NCBI RefSeq assembly: GCF_030142155.1
Contig: NZ_CP126247.1
Location: 2,666,001-2,730,000 of the forward strand
Direction of reading: 5' to 3'
Length of the DNA: 64,000 nucleotides
DNA from: Arthrobacter sp. zg-Y820
GTDB lineage: Bacteria; Actinomycetota; Actinomycetes; Actinomycetales; Micrococcaceae
This document shows, piece by piece, positions 26,320-34,993 of the stretch. Position numbers and translations under genes: made by a program. Within the stretch, counting starts at the first letter, position 1; every line of letters starts with the position of its first letter. The notes below the pieces were generated by a model. The model did not search any database. It worked only from the letters and a program-made list of their open reading frames with translations, and was not told the DNA's origin.

Positions 26320-27082
26320 GTTCTACCTCTCTTAACCCGTGGTACCAGCCAAGAACGCGGCGTTCGGTCCACTGGAACAAAAATGACATGACGACGCCGA
26401 TCAGTCCCAGGACCACGATGCCGCTCCACATCTCGGGGATGGCGAAGGAGCGCTGGAACTGGACGATCGTGAAGCCCAGGCCCTCCGAGGACGCGAACAT
26501 TTCGGAGATGACCATGAGGATCAGGCCGATCGACAGGCACTGCCGGATGCCCGCCATGATCTGCGGACTGGCGCTGGGCAGGACCAGATAGCGCAGCCGG
26601 TGGAAGCCGGTGATGCGGAAGGTCTTGGCGCTGTCGCTGAGCGTGCCGTCCACGGCACGGACGCCCTCGATGGTGTTCAGCAGCACCGGCCAGATGCAGC
26701 CCGAGACGATCACCGCAACCTTCATCTGGTCGTTGATGCCGATCAGCAGCATCAGCACCGGAATGAGCACCGGCGGCGGGATGGCACGGAAGAACTCCAG
26801 CATCGGTTCCAGCAGGCTGCGCAGCCAGCGGATCGTGCCGACGAGCACGCCCAGCACCGTGCCCAGCACAATTGCCAGCAGGATGCCGATGATCAGGCGG
26901 GTGACACTGGGCAGCACATCCTGCACAAAGCGCTCCCCCACCCAGACCGTGACCAGTTTGTCTGCGAGGATCCCTGGCTTGGGAACGAAGAAGTTCGTGC
27001 CGCCCAAGGTGGATGCCCACCAGAGCAGGATCAGCAGCACCGGCAGGCCCACGAGGTAGCCGAACTTTCGGAGCAGTTTCAT
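26309..27082 (-). CDS. ABC transporter permease, NitT/TauT type (second)
   Basis: A 257-residue permease with about six helices and an EAA loop (DSAKTFRITGFHRLRYLVLPSASPQIMAG) in the position typical for SsuC/TauC. It overlaps both neighbours (four bases with the upstream permease, 11 with the ATPase). Two different permease genes suggest a heterodimeric channel, whereas classic SsuC or TauC systems have one. Confidence 0.9.
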   Translation of the reverse strand: MKLLRKFGYLVGLPVLLILLWWASTLGGTNFFVPKPGILADKLVTVWVGERFVQDVLPSVTRLIIGILLAIVLGTVLGVLVGTIRWLRSLLEPMLEFFRAIPPPVLIPVLMLLIGINDQMKVAVIVSGCIWPVLLNTIEGVRAVDGTLSDSAKTFRITGFHRLRYLVLPSASPQIMAGIRQCLSIGLILMVISEMFASSEGLGFTIVQFQRSFAIPEMWSGIVVLGLIGVVMSFLFQWTERRVLGWYHGLREVEHAE

Positions 27083-27867
27083 ACCACCACATCCCCGCGT
27101 ACCGAACTGTGCCAGCGCAGGGTGCGCCGCTCAACGAAGCGCATGCCCATATTGATCACGATGCCCAGCACTCCGGTGGTCAGTACCAGCGCATACATTT
27201 GGGCCACCGCCCCTCCGGACTGCGCCAGCGCGATCTCGTTGCCCAGGCCGGGCGAGCCGATGATCAGCCCGGCGGTAATGGCCAGGATCAGCGCAACAGC
27301 TGCAGCCAGCCGGATTCCCGTCATTAAATACGGCAGCGTGGTGGGCCACACGACGTACCGGATTCGGTCCAGCCGGCCCAGCCCAAAGCTGCGGGCGGTG
27401 TTGCTGGCCACCGGGTCAACGTCGGCCACCCCGTAGAGCACCTGGATCAGGACCTGCCAGAACGAGGCGTAAACCACCAGCAGCAGGGTCGATTCCAGCT
27501 TGAAGCCGAACAGCAGCACGGCCAGGGGAATCAGTGCCACTGACGGAATCGGCCGCAGGAATTCAATGGTCGAGTTGGTGGCGCGGCGCAGGAAGGTGCT
27601 GGAGCCAATGATCAGGCCCAGGATCACTGCGGCGGTCGCTGCGATCAGCAGGCCCAGCGCCCAGCCGGTCATCGTCTGGCCGACCGCAGTCCAAAAAGCG
27701 CCCAGCGCCAGGTTGGAGAAGAAGATGCCGAGGATGTCGCTTGCCGGCGGCAGGTAGGCGGGATTAACCAGCCCGGTCCGGGGAATAAGTTCCCAGGTCA
27801 GGAGGAAACCCGCGATTCCGGCCATGCCCAGGAGGGGCCCGGCCGGAAGACGCAGCGGGGTTTTCAT
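27079..27867 (-). CDS. ABC transporter permease, NitT/TauT type (first)
   Basis: A 262-residue permease of the same family as the next gene, with the EAA loop SNTARSFGLGRLDRIRYVVWPTTLPYLMTG. Helix 1 lies near residues 12-28. It starts 23 bases after the binding-protein gene and overlaps the second permease by four bases. The two permeases are clearly related, so an old duplication is likely. Confidence 0.9.
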   Translation of the reverse strand: MKTPLRLPAGPLLGMAGIAGFLLTWELIPRTGLVNPAYLPPASDILGIFFSNLALGAFWTAVGQTMTGWALGLLIAATAAVILGLIIGSSTFLRRATNSTIEFLRPIPSVALIPLAVLLFGFKLESTLLLVVYASFWQVLIQVLYGVADVDPVASNTARSFGLGRLDRIRYVVWPTTLPYLMTGIRLAAAVALILAITAGLIIGSPGLGNEIALAQSGGAVAQMYALVLTTGVLGIVINMGMRFVERRTLRWHSSVRGDVVV

Positions 27868-27890
27868 GAGTCGCGTCGTTCCGGTCGCCG

Positions 27891-28889
27891 CTACTGCTGC
27901 GCGGGCAGCATGAGGTCCAGGTCCGGTGCCTCTGTCAGGGTGCCGTACCGGGTTGCGGCATCACCAAGCACGGCGGCTGCGTCCCGGTCGAACTCTACGC
28001 GGAAGGTCGGCAGGATCATTTTGGCGCGCATCGCCTCGTCGATCTTGGTGTAGGTGCCCACCACGTCGCGGACCGCTTCCGGGTTCTCCTGGGCATACAC
28101 CAGAGACTTGTTCATGGCCTCGGTGAAGTTCTCCACCAGCTCCGGATTCGCCTCAATGTACTCGGCGGAGGTGAAGTACCCCGAGATGTCCAGGTTCGGG
28201 TCGGTCTCGGCAAAGTTGTAGGAGATGACCCGGGCGCCGGACTCCACAGCCTGGGTCAGGAAGGGTTCGACGATCCAGGCGGCATCCACCTGGCCCGATT
28301 CAAGGGCGGCCGGAGCGTCCGGGAAGGGGATCTCCACAAACCTGATGGCGGACTCGTCGCCCCCGTCGTCCTCGACGACCTTGCGGATGGTGGTGTCGCC
28401 AATGTTCGAGAGGTTGTTGACCGATACCGTCCGGCCGGCCAGGTCGGCGGGGGCCTGGATCTCGGAGTCCGCGGGAACCACGACGGCCCCGAAGTCGGAG
28501 GAGGTGTCACCAGTGGTGGAGTTGCCGTTCGCTACATATCGGACGTCCAGGCCCTTGTCATTGGCGACCATGACGGACATGGTGTTGCCGAAGGCGAATT
28601 GGAAGTCCCCGCTGACCACGCCGGGCACCGCTGCGGCGCCGCCGGTGGTGGTCTGGATATCGAGGTCAAGGCCCGCGTCCTCGAAGAAGCCCTGTTCCTT
28701 TCCCAGCCAGATCGGCGCAGTGTCCACAATCGGGATCACGCCGACGGCGACCTTCGTCAGATCTCCCTCGGCCGCACCGCCGGCACCGCCTGATTCGGTC
28801 GATTCCCCTCCGGAGAGCGAACCTGATCCGCAGGCAGAGAGGGCCAGCGCAGCGACGGCTGCTCCGGCAAGGGAGATGGCACGTTTCAT
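27891..28889 (-). CDS. ABC transporter substrate-binding lipoprotein, NitT/TauT type
   Basis: A 332-residue lipoprotein with a short signal peptide and lipobox ending at Cys20 (ALSAC). The mature part has the SsuA/THI5-like fold: VAVGVIPIVDTAPIWLGKEQGFFEDAGLDLDI near the start, then the GLDVRYVANG and DAAWIVEPF segments. It is the first gene of a five-gene operon (binding protein, two permeases, ATPase, TPP decarboxylase). The ligand is unknown; the terminal enzyme points to an organic acid, and sulfonate or pyrimidine precursors are alternatives. Confidence 0.92.
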   Translation of the reverse strand: MKRAISLAGAAVAALALSACGSGSLSGGESTESGGAGGAAEGDLTKVAVGVIPIVDTAPIWLGKEQGFFEDAGLDLDIQTTTGGAAAVPGVVSGDFQFAFGNTMSVMVANDKGLDVRYVANGNSTTGDTSSDFGAVVVPADSEIQAPADLAGRTVSVNNLSNIGDTTIRKVVEDDGGDESAIRFVEIPFPDAPAALESGQVDAAWIVEPFLTQAVESGARVISYNFAETDPNLDISGYFTSAEYIEANPELVENFTEAMNKSLVYAQENPEAVRDVVGTYTKIDEAMRAKMILPTFRVEFDRDAAAVLGDAATRYGTLTEAPDLDLMLPAQQ

Positions 28890-28956
28890 GGATCGACTCC
28901 TTTGTCACCGGCATCCGGGGCCACAACAATGGTCCCCGGATACCCGTTCGCATGAT

Positions 28957-28968
28957 GAACATTTGTTC
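28957..28968. promoter_or_regulatory. Candidate operator of the ABC importer/decarboxylase operon
   Basis: GAACA-TT-TGTTC is a perfect inverted repeat located just downstream of the predicted transcription start (about 28970). A further GTTC half-site lies a few bases away (28946-28949), so several half-sites are clustered. No regulator gene is adjacent. Confidence 0.5.
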
Positions 28969-28976
28969 TCTGCGCA

Positions 28977-29006
28977 AACGTAAGGAGTCGGGCCCTGCTC
29001 AGTCAA
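28977..29006 (-). promoter_or_regulatory. Promoter of the ABC importer/decarboxylase operon
   Basis: On the - strand, TTGACT (29001-29006) and TACGTT (28977-28982) have an 18-base spacer, giving a leader of about 80 bases before the binding-protein ATG. Confidence 0.65.
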
Positions 29007-29055
29007 GAATTTTCATGGAATAGATCACATCGATAGGAGACCGTGACCTTGACGC

Positions 29056-30492
29056 TCAGCCTGCCGCGTGGTTGGCGGCACCCCGGCGGGACGCGATTGC
29101 CCACCGGACGCACAGGCTCAGGATGAGCAGTACGACAGCTGCTCCCACCGGCACCAGGAACGCCGCCTGATGGCCGTCGCTGTCGGCCAGCCGTCCGGCC
29201 AGGGAAGCGCCGATGGCGGTTCCGGTGACCACGCCGCTGGCGAGCATCGTCATGACCGTGCCCATCAGGTGCCGAGGGGCGACGACCGCGCCAATGCCGA
29301 AGATGCTCACCATGGTGGGACCCACGGGGATGCCCAGGACGAAGAGCGCCACCAGCATGGTGGGGATATCCGCGGGGAAGAGCAGGAGGACCGAGAAAGC
29401 GGCCATGGCCGCCGCGGAGACCATCCAACGCGCGGCCGCCGTAAAGCGCTCCGGCCAGAAGGCCACGGACAGTGCCGCCGCGGCCGAGCTGATGCCCATG
29501 ACGGCGTACAGCAGGCCTGCGGCGGAGGCAATGTCAAAGAGACCGCCAAAGGCGGTGAGGCTCGTCTGCGTTCCGCCAAAGAAGGTTCCCATCGCCACCA
29601 TGCCTAGGACGGGAAGGGCGATGAGCAGCCAGTCCGCGCGCGGATGGACCGCATCGGCTTCGACCGGATTGCCTGCCTTCTCTGCGTCAGCATCACGTGC
29701 AGCCTTAGCTGCGCGTGCCGCCCGCGCGGGGACAACGGAACGGACCGTCGGGTGCACGGCAAAGGCGCTGACCATGGTCAGCGTCAAAACCGCGGCTATG
29801 GCCAGCGGCAGCCAGGGCGCGACGGCGGCTGCCAGCAGACCGACGAGCGCCGGGCCGAGCACGAAGCTGAGCTCATCCGCGGTGCTCTCGAAGGACATCG
29901 CGGTGTCCAGGTCACGTGCGCCCGCGGTGTCGGCACCGCGCCTGCGCTCGGTCATGGCCATCCAGCGCACACGGGCCAGCGGACCGACCTGGGGGCAGGT
30001 GGCGCCCATCAGGAAGGCAGCGGCCAGTGCCGCGAACGGAGTCGCTGCATCGGGCAGCTGGAAGGCCATGTACAACGTCAGCGCGATGGCCAGCGGGTTG
30101 ACGACGGCGGTGGTCAGCAGGACCGGCCGCTGACCGACGCGGTCCGCCACATATCCGAGGACGGGAGCGCCCAGTGCCGAGCCGATTCCGACGGCGCCGG
30201 CGGCCAGGCCGCCGGTCGCATAGGATCCGGTAACGCTGGTGACCAGGGTGAGGGCGCCGACGGTCAGCATGGCCAGCGGCAGCCGGGCCAGGAAGGCGAC
30301 CGGCACGAATCCCCGGCCCGCCAGCGCGAAGATCCGCGCGTACCGGCCGGCGGTTGCTTCTGCGGGAGTGCGCTCAGCTTCGGCCGGCGACGCTTCGGCG
30401 GTCACCGGCTCGCGGGGAGCCTGCTCGTTCGGAGGAGGGGTACCCGGAGTGCTGCTCCGGGGCGCAGTGGGGGCAGACGGAAGATTGTTCAT
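29056..30492 (-). CDS. MFS transporter, function unassigned
   Basis: A 478-residue, 12-helix major facilitator protein. About 45 N-terminal residues are Pro/Ala/Glu-rich and probably disordered. Motif A appears as GYVADRVGQRPVL between helices 2 and 3. The hydrophilic loop between the halves (around residues 255-285) is charged. The style resembles actinobacterial 12-helix exporters of unknown substrate. It stands alone, about 170 bases upstream of the ABC operon's binding-protein gene on the same strand; the operon has its own promoter. Confidence 0.85.
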   Translation of the reverse strand: MNNLPSAPTAPRSSTPGTPPPNEQAPREPVTAEASPAEAERTPAEATAGRYARIFALAGRGFVPVAFLARLPLAMLTVGALTLVTSVTGSYATGGLAAGAVGIGSALGAPVLGYVADRVGQRPVLLTTAVVNPLAIALTLYMAFQLPDAATPFAALAAAFLMGATCPQVGPLARVRWMAMTERRRGADTAGARDLDTAMSFESTADELSFVLGPALVGLLAAAVAPWLPLAIAAVLTLTMVSAFAVHPTVRSVVPARAARAAKAARDADAEKAGNPVEADAVHPRADWLLIALPVLGMVAMGTFFGGTQTSLTAFGGLFDIASAAGLLYAVMGISSAAAALSVAFWPERFTAAARWMVSAAAMAAFSVLLLFPADIPTMLVALFVLGIPVGPTMVSIFGIGAVVAPRHLMGTVMTMLASGVVTGTAIGASLAGRLADSDGHQAAFLVPVGAAVVLLILSLCVRWAIASRRGAANHAAG

Positions 30493-30602
30493 GCGGTTCC
30501 AGACACGTTTCAGCGCGCATCGTCCCCCCTCCCGATGCGCCCAACCCGGCTACCCCGCTATTCTATCCGATTCCGTGCCCCCGCCGCCGTGATGTTCCTT
30601 GC

Positions 30603-30639
30603 ACTGTCCGCCGGCCGGTGTTGTCCACCGGCGGACAGT
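30603..30639. terminator. Hairpin downstream of M14 carboxypeptidase gene
   Basis: A 12-bp stem (ACTGTCCGCCGG at 30603-30614 with its complement at 30628-30639) with a 13-base loop, just after the carboxypeptidase stop on the - strand. There is no clear T tail. Confidence 0.5.
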
Positions 30640-30645
30640 CCGGGG

Positions 30646-31683
30646 TTATTCGCTGTCGCGCGTGGTCTGCTCGGCAAGGGTGTCCCAGAATGAGGTCTCC
30701 GCGGAACGGATCGAACCGTTTGCGATCGCTCTGGCGGTCGCATCCAGCGTGGTGACCGTTTGCTTGATCAAATATCCGTTGCTCTTCTGGCCGAGGACAG
30801 CCGAGGGATTGGTGTTGTCCGACATGCCGCGCATCTCAAAGAGCAGCGTGGAGATTCCGTACTCAACCGAAATCCCGTTGCGGCTGATTGTTTCAGCAGA
30901 TCCTCCGACGTACCGTCCAAGATGTCCCCATCCGGTCGGGTCCACGGCGCCGAACACCACCGCGCCCAGTTGCTTGGAACCCTCGACCACGACCGGGTCA
31001 GCATTCGGCGTCGTGGGATAGAGAATCGACCCGGACACGAGCCGGCCGTCGCGTTCGCTCTGTGTGCCCTGATGGTGAAGATCGATCATGTAGTCGACGT
31101 TGTACGCCTGCAGAACGTTCCGGTGCAGAGCTTGGGTTTCCGGCTGGATCTTTGCCACATGGTCACGGTTCAGGTCCGTGCCGGTGGCATTAGCGCGGGT
31201 CAGGGTCCGACCGCCGTCTGCGATGTAACCGTCCAGGGGAAAGTCGACATCACCCATTGCTCCGTCGGGATTGAGCATGGGGACAACCAGGATGTTCACC
31301 CCGTTCAACACCCCTTTGGTTTTGCCGGTGCCGAGGTGCTTGACGAACTCCAGCGCACCCTCGGTGGTCAGCTGTTCATTGCCGTGCTGCTGCGTCAGAT
31401 AAAGGATCGTGGGATTGTCCGGGTTGGTGATGAACTTCGCGAGATACAGGTCCCGGCCCTTTACCGACTGCCCGATCACTTCCAGCTCCATCGCCGGTTG
31501 ACGTGCATCCTGTTTATGGAGCTCAGCCACGACCTCGTCGTAGGTGCGCAGAATCGAGGTGTTGATGGTCTCGTTCCCGCCGTAGTTGGGCCCCTCACCG
31601 ACTGCATATGCCGGGGCCGCCGCGGTCCCTGCCGCCAACAGCACGGCAAGCGACAGGGCGGTGATGGTTTTGGATGTCCTCAT
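30646..31683 (-). CDS. Secreted M14-family zinc carboxypeptidase
   Basis: The 345-residue precursor starts at ATG 31683 behind GAGGAG (a TTG at 31698 is less likely) and has a Sec signal peptide ending near residue 27 (APAYA). The M14 zinc site is visible: His100 and Glu103 in QQHGNEQL, His203 or His204 in DLHHQGT, and the catalytic Glu283 in LLFEMRG; DLNRDH supplies the substrate-binding Arg. It removes C-terminal residues from peptides outside the cell. Single gene between two unrelated units. Confidence 0.92.
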   Translation of the reverse strand: MRTSKTITALSLAVLLAAGTAAAPAYAVGEGPNYGGNETINTSILRTYDEVVAELHKQDARQPAMELEVIGQSVKGRDLYLAKFITNPDNPTILYLTQQHGNEQLTTEGALEFVKHLGTGKTKGVLNGVNILVVPMLNPDGAMGDVDFPLDGYIADGGRTLTRANATGTDLNRDHVAKIQPETQALHRNVLQAYNVDYMIDLHHQGTQSERDGRLVSGSILYPTTPNADPVVVEGSKQLGAVVFGAVDPTGWGHLGRYVGGSAETISRNGISVEYGISTLLFEMRGMSDNTNPSAVLGQKSNGYLIKQTVTTLDATARAIANGSIRSAETSFWDTLAEQTTRDSE

Positions 31684-31813
31684 GGTCGGTCTCCTCAAAA
31701 AGGGTGTGACTGCTGTGAAGGAAGTGAAACCTGACTACTTGGATCTGTCAATCATCTCTACCGGAGTCTTCCCTTTTGGGTTCTCTTCCCGTATAGGCGG
31801 CATGTACCGCCGG

Positions 31814-34800
31814 TCAGACACCCACCGGGTCACCGGCGGAGAAGCGCACGGAGGACCCGTTCCGGCCCTTCGTGATCTGCAGCTGCGCTCCGATGCGCTG
31901 CTTCATTTCGGCCACGTGGCTGACGAGGCCCACCACACGGCCCCCGTCGCGGAGCCCTTCCAGCGCATCCATCACCTGTTCCAGCGACGTTTCATCCAGG
32001 CTGCCGAACCCCTCGTCCACAAACAAAGTCTCGATGCTGACGCCGCCGGCCTCCTGCTGGACGACGTCGGCCAGGCCCAACGCCAGGGCCAGGGACGCCA
32101 TGAAGCCCTCCCCGCCGGAGAGCGTGGAGGTGTCCCGGTGCTGCCCCGTCCAGGCATCGGTGACGTGCAGGCCCAGGCCGGCTTTCCTGTTGCCGGAGGT
32201 GGAATCGCTGTGCACCAGGGCATAACGGCCACCGGTCATGGCCGACAGGCGTTCGGTTGCCGCCGCGGCGACCTGTTCCAGGCGCGCGGCCAGGACGTAG
32301 GTACTCAGCGTCATCTTGTAGCCGTTCTCGCCGCCGCCACGCGCGGTGTCGGTCACCGAGCGGAGCAGTTCGTGGCGCTGTTCCAGGGGGCGGATGCGTT
32401 CGGCCGCCTCGGCCAGCTCACGCGCGTACTCCTGCAGAGCGGCGGTTGAGGCCTCCAGGAGGCCCAGCCGCACTGAACACTGGGTGAGCCGGGTCCGGGC
32501 CGCTGCCGTGCGGTCGGCGGCAAGCACCAGGTCTTCCTCATCCGGCACGGGAAGCGGTTCTCCGCGTCCGTCCAGGGCTGCCGCTGACTCCTCGCTCTCG
32601 CGGCGCAATGCCAGCCGCTGCCCCGCCTGGTCGTAGCCGGTCACGGTGAGCTTGAACGCGGCGGCCTCTTCGTCAGCCAGCAGGGCGTCCCGCACTGCCT
32701 GGACGGTTTCGAACTCCGAAGCCTTCAGCCGTGCGGGAAGGTCTTCCTGCGCTTCAGCGGCATTTTCCCCGGCCGCTTGCCGGTCCGCCAGCGTCCGTCG
32801 TGCGGCTGCCACCAGGCCGCGAAGTCCGGTCAGGGAGTCAACCCGTTCCGCAAGCGAGGCGAAGCCGTCCCGGGCGGCCTCAACGCGTCCGCTGAGTTCA
32901 GCGATCTGCCGCTGCGCCGAGATGCACTGTTCATCTGCCTGCGCCGCGGCGATCTGGGCGGCCGATTCCTCCTCGGCCAGCTGCTCGAGTTTGGCCGACA
33001 GTTCTGTGCAGCGCTTCAGCGCTGCGTCCAGTTCCCGGCCGGCGGCGGTTGCCTGGGCCAAGGCATCCTGTGCTTCGGCTTCCAGTGCACGGGCGGTTTC
33101 CGGGTCGCCGTCCCCGCCCTGGATCCGCAGCTCGGCCAGCCGGCGGTTGGCGGCATCCGCCTCCGCACGGGCGGCTTCGAACTCCTGCTCGGCGCTTTCG
33201 GTGAGCAGCCGGGCGTTGTCCTCATCCAGCTTTGTCACCGCGCTCTCGCCGTCAGGCAGGACCGCCGGGGCTGGGTGTTCAGCGCTGCCGCACACCGGGC
33301 AGCCCTGCCCGGATTCCAACCGTCCGGCCAGTTCCGCGGCGGCCTGCTCCAGCCGGCGCTGCAGCTTGTCCTGCCATTCCTGGCGCCGGTCCTGGTACGT
33401 TCCGCGCAGTTCGGCAGCGGCCTCGTCGGCGGCTGCTGCCTCCCGGGCGGCCCGGGCATATTCCCCGATGGCCCGTGTCAGGGCGCGTGCCCGGTCCACG
33501 TCTTCCGCCGCCGCTTCCCGCCCGGAGGCCCGCTCCCGCAAGGATTCGAGTTCGCGGGTCAGTTCACCCTCTTCAGCCCGAAGCGCGGCGGCCGCGGCGC
33601 CCGCGGCGGCAGCCGCCGCGCGCCGGGTCCCGGCCCGCCCGGCGGCTTCAGCGAGCTCAGTTTCGAGCACGCTGATGCGCTGTTCCTCGGCCAGTGCGGC
33701 TTCCGCCGTTCCCAGCTCCGTGGTCAGCCGGGCATCCGCCGCTGCCAGTTCGGCTGCAAGCTCCGCAGCCTCCTCCGGAATCTCCTCCGCTGCATCTTCC
33801 GGGGAATCCCCGGCCAGGCCGTACGCCGCGGCGCGCGGATGGGCGGACAGCTCCGCCAGGGCCTGCGCTGCCGCGTCCTCCCGGAGCTGGAGCCGGGCTG
33901 CGGCGGCATCAACGGCCCGGACGTAGCCGCCCAGTGCTTCGGCCTGGCCGTGCCGGGCCAGGGCGGCGCGCAGCGGTTCCACCTCGGCCAGCTGCCGGGC
34001 GTGCGCCTGTTCATCGCGTTCCAGCTGCTGGCGGGCGAGGCCGCGGGAGCGGCGGTGCTCGATGTCCAGCTGGGCGGCTTCCGCTTCCCGCAGGGCAGCG
34101 GAGAGTGCGGCGGAGGTTTCCCGCGCCGCGGCAGTCCGGGCCGCCAGCGTGCGGCGGAACTTCTCCACCGCGGCGGTGTCGGTGCTGCCGCCCCCAGCTC
34201 CCGCGCCCGCTTCGTCAGCAGCGGCTGCCGCGTCTGCCGCGGCGTCTGCGGCGGCGCCTGCGTCGGCATTGCCGTCGCCGTCGGCGTCACCCTCAGCTTC
34301 CGGGTCGGTGTCCCCGGCCCAGCGCTGCATTTCGTCACGGGCCCGGCGCAGCACATGCTCAGCTTCGGCCCGGGCGGCCTGCAGCTCGCGGGAGGCCGCC
34401 GCGAGGTCCTCCTTGAGCTGGTCTTCAATCTCTTCGAACCGGGTGGTGCCAAAGAGCTTCTGCAGCAGATCCGCCCGTGTTTTGGCGTCAGCGCGCAGGA
34501 ACGCCGCGAAGTCGCCCTGCGGCAGCATGACCACCCGGGTGAACTGTTCCTTGTCCATGCCCATGAGGGCCTGGATCTCGGCACCGGCCTCATCGTTGCG
34601 GGCGGACTTTGTCACCCATTCCCCGTTGACGAACTCGCGGAGAGTCGTGTGCGCCTGCTCGGTCACGGTTTTTCCGGTGCCGCGCTTGGCGGGACGGTCC
34701 CAGGCCGGGTTCCGGACCACCTCAAAGCGGCGGTCGCCGGAACTGAATTCGCACACGACTTCCGGCGCGGTGTCCGGCGCCGCGTGGTCGCTGCGCAGCC

Positions 34801-34993
34801 GTTTGGCGGTCTGCCGGGCGCCGGGGACCCCGCCGTAGAGGGCATAGCAGATGGCGTCGAGGATGCTGGTCTTGCCGGCGCCGGTGGGGCCGTTCAGCAG
34901 GAACAGCCCATGGGCCCCGAGTTCGTCGAAGTCGATGACCTGGCGGTCGGCGAAGGGGCCGAACGCCTGGATTTCCAGCCGGTGAATCCTCAT
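31814..34993 (-). CDS. sbcC: SbcC/Rad50-type nuclease ATPase subunit
   Basis: The 1059-residue SMC-like protein works with SbcD to cut hairpins and protein-blocked DNA ends. Walker A lies at the N-terminus (GPTGAGKTSILDAICYALYG), long Ala/Glu-rich coiled coils follow, a zinc hook CPVC sits near residue 565 (QGCPVCGSAEHP), and the C-terminus has the signature TLSGGEGFMASLALALG and Walker B ETLFVDEGFGSLD. An Asp/Ala/Gly low-complexity insertion lies at about residues 232-270 in the first coiled arm. It overlaps sbcD by four bases. Confidence 0.95.
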   Translation of the reverse strand: MRIHRLEIQAFGPFADRQVIDFDELGAHGLFLLNGPTGAGKTSILDAICYALYGGVPGARQTAKRLRSDHAAPDTAPEVVCEFSSGDRRFEVVRNPAWDRPAKRGTGKTVTEQAHTTLREFVNGEWVTKSARNDEAGAEIQALMGMDKEQFTRVVMLPQGDFAAFLRADAKTRADLLQKLFGTTRFEEIEDQLKEDLAAASRELQAARAEAEHVLRRARDEMQRWAGDTDPEAEGDADGDGNADAGAAADAAADAAAAADEAGAGAGGGSTDTAAVEKFRRTLAARTAAARETSAALSAALREAEAAQLDIEHRRSRGLARQQLERDEQAHARQLAEVEPLRAALARHGQAEALGGYVRAVDAAAARLQLREDAAAQALAELSAHPRAAAYGLAGDSPEDAAEEIPEEAAELAAELAAADARLTTELGTAEAALAEEQRISVLETELAEAAGRAGTRRAAAAAAGAAAAALRAEEGELTRELESLRERASGREAAAEDVDRARALTRAIGEYARAAREAAAADEAAAELRGTYQDRRQEWQDKLQRRLEQAAAELAGRLESGQGCPVCGSAEHPAPAVLPDGESAVTKLDEDNARLLTESAEQEFEAARAEADAANRRLAELRIQGGDGDPETARALEAEAQDALAQATAAGRELDAALKRCTELSAKLEQLAEEESAAQIAAAQADEQCISAQRQIAELSGRVEAARDGFASLAERVDSLTGLRGLVAAARRTLADRQAAGENAAEAQEDLPARLKASEFETVQAVRDALLADEEAAAFKLTVTGYDQAGQRLALRRESEESAAALDGRGEPLPVPDEEDLVLAADRTAAARTRLTQCSVRLGLLEASTAALQEYARELAEAAERIRPLEQRHELLRSVTDTARGGGENGYKMTLSTYVLAARLEQVAAAATERLSAMTGGRYALVHSDSTSGNRKAGLGLHVTDAWTGQHRDTSTLSGGEGFMASLALALGLADVVQQEAGGVSIETLFVDEGFGSLDETSLEQVMDALEGLRDGGRVVGLVSHVAEMKQRIGAQLQITKGRNGSSVRFSAGDPVGV

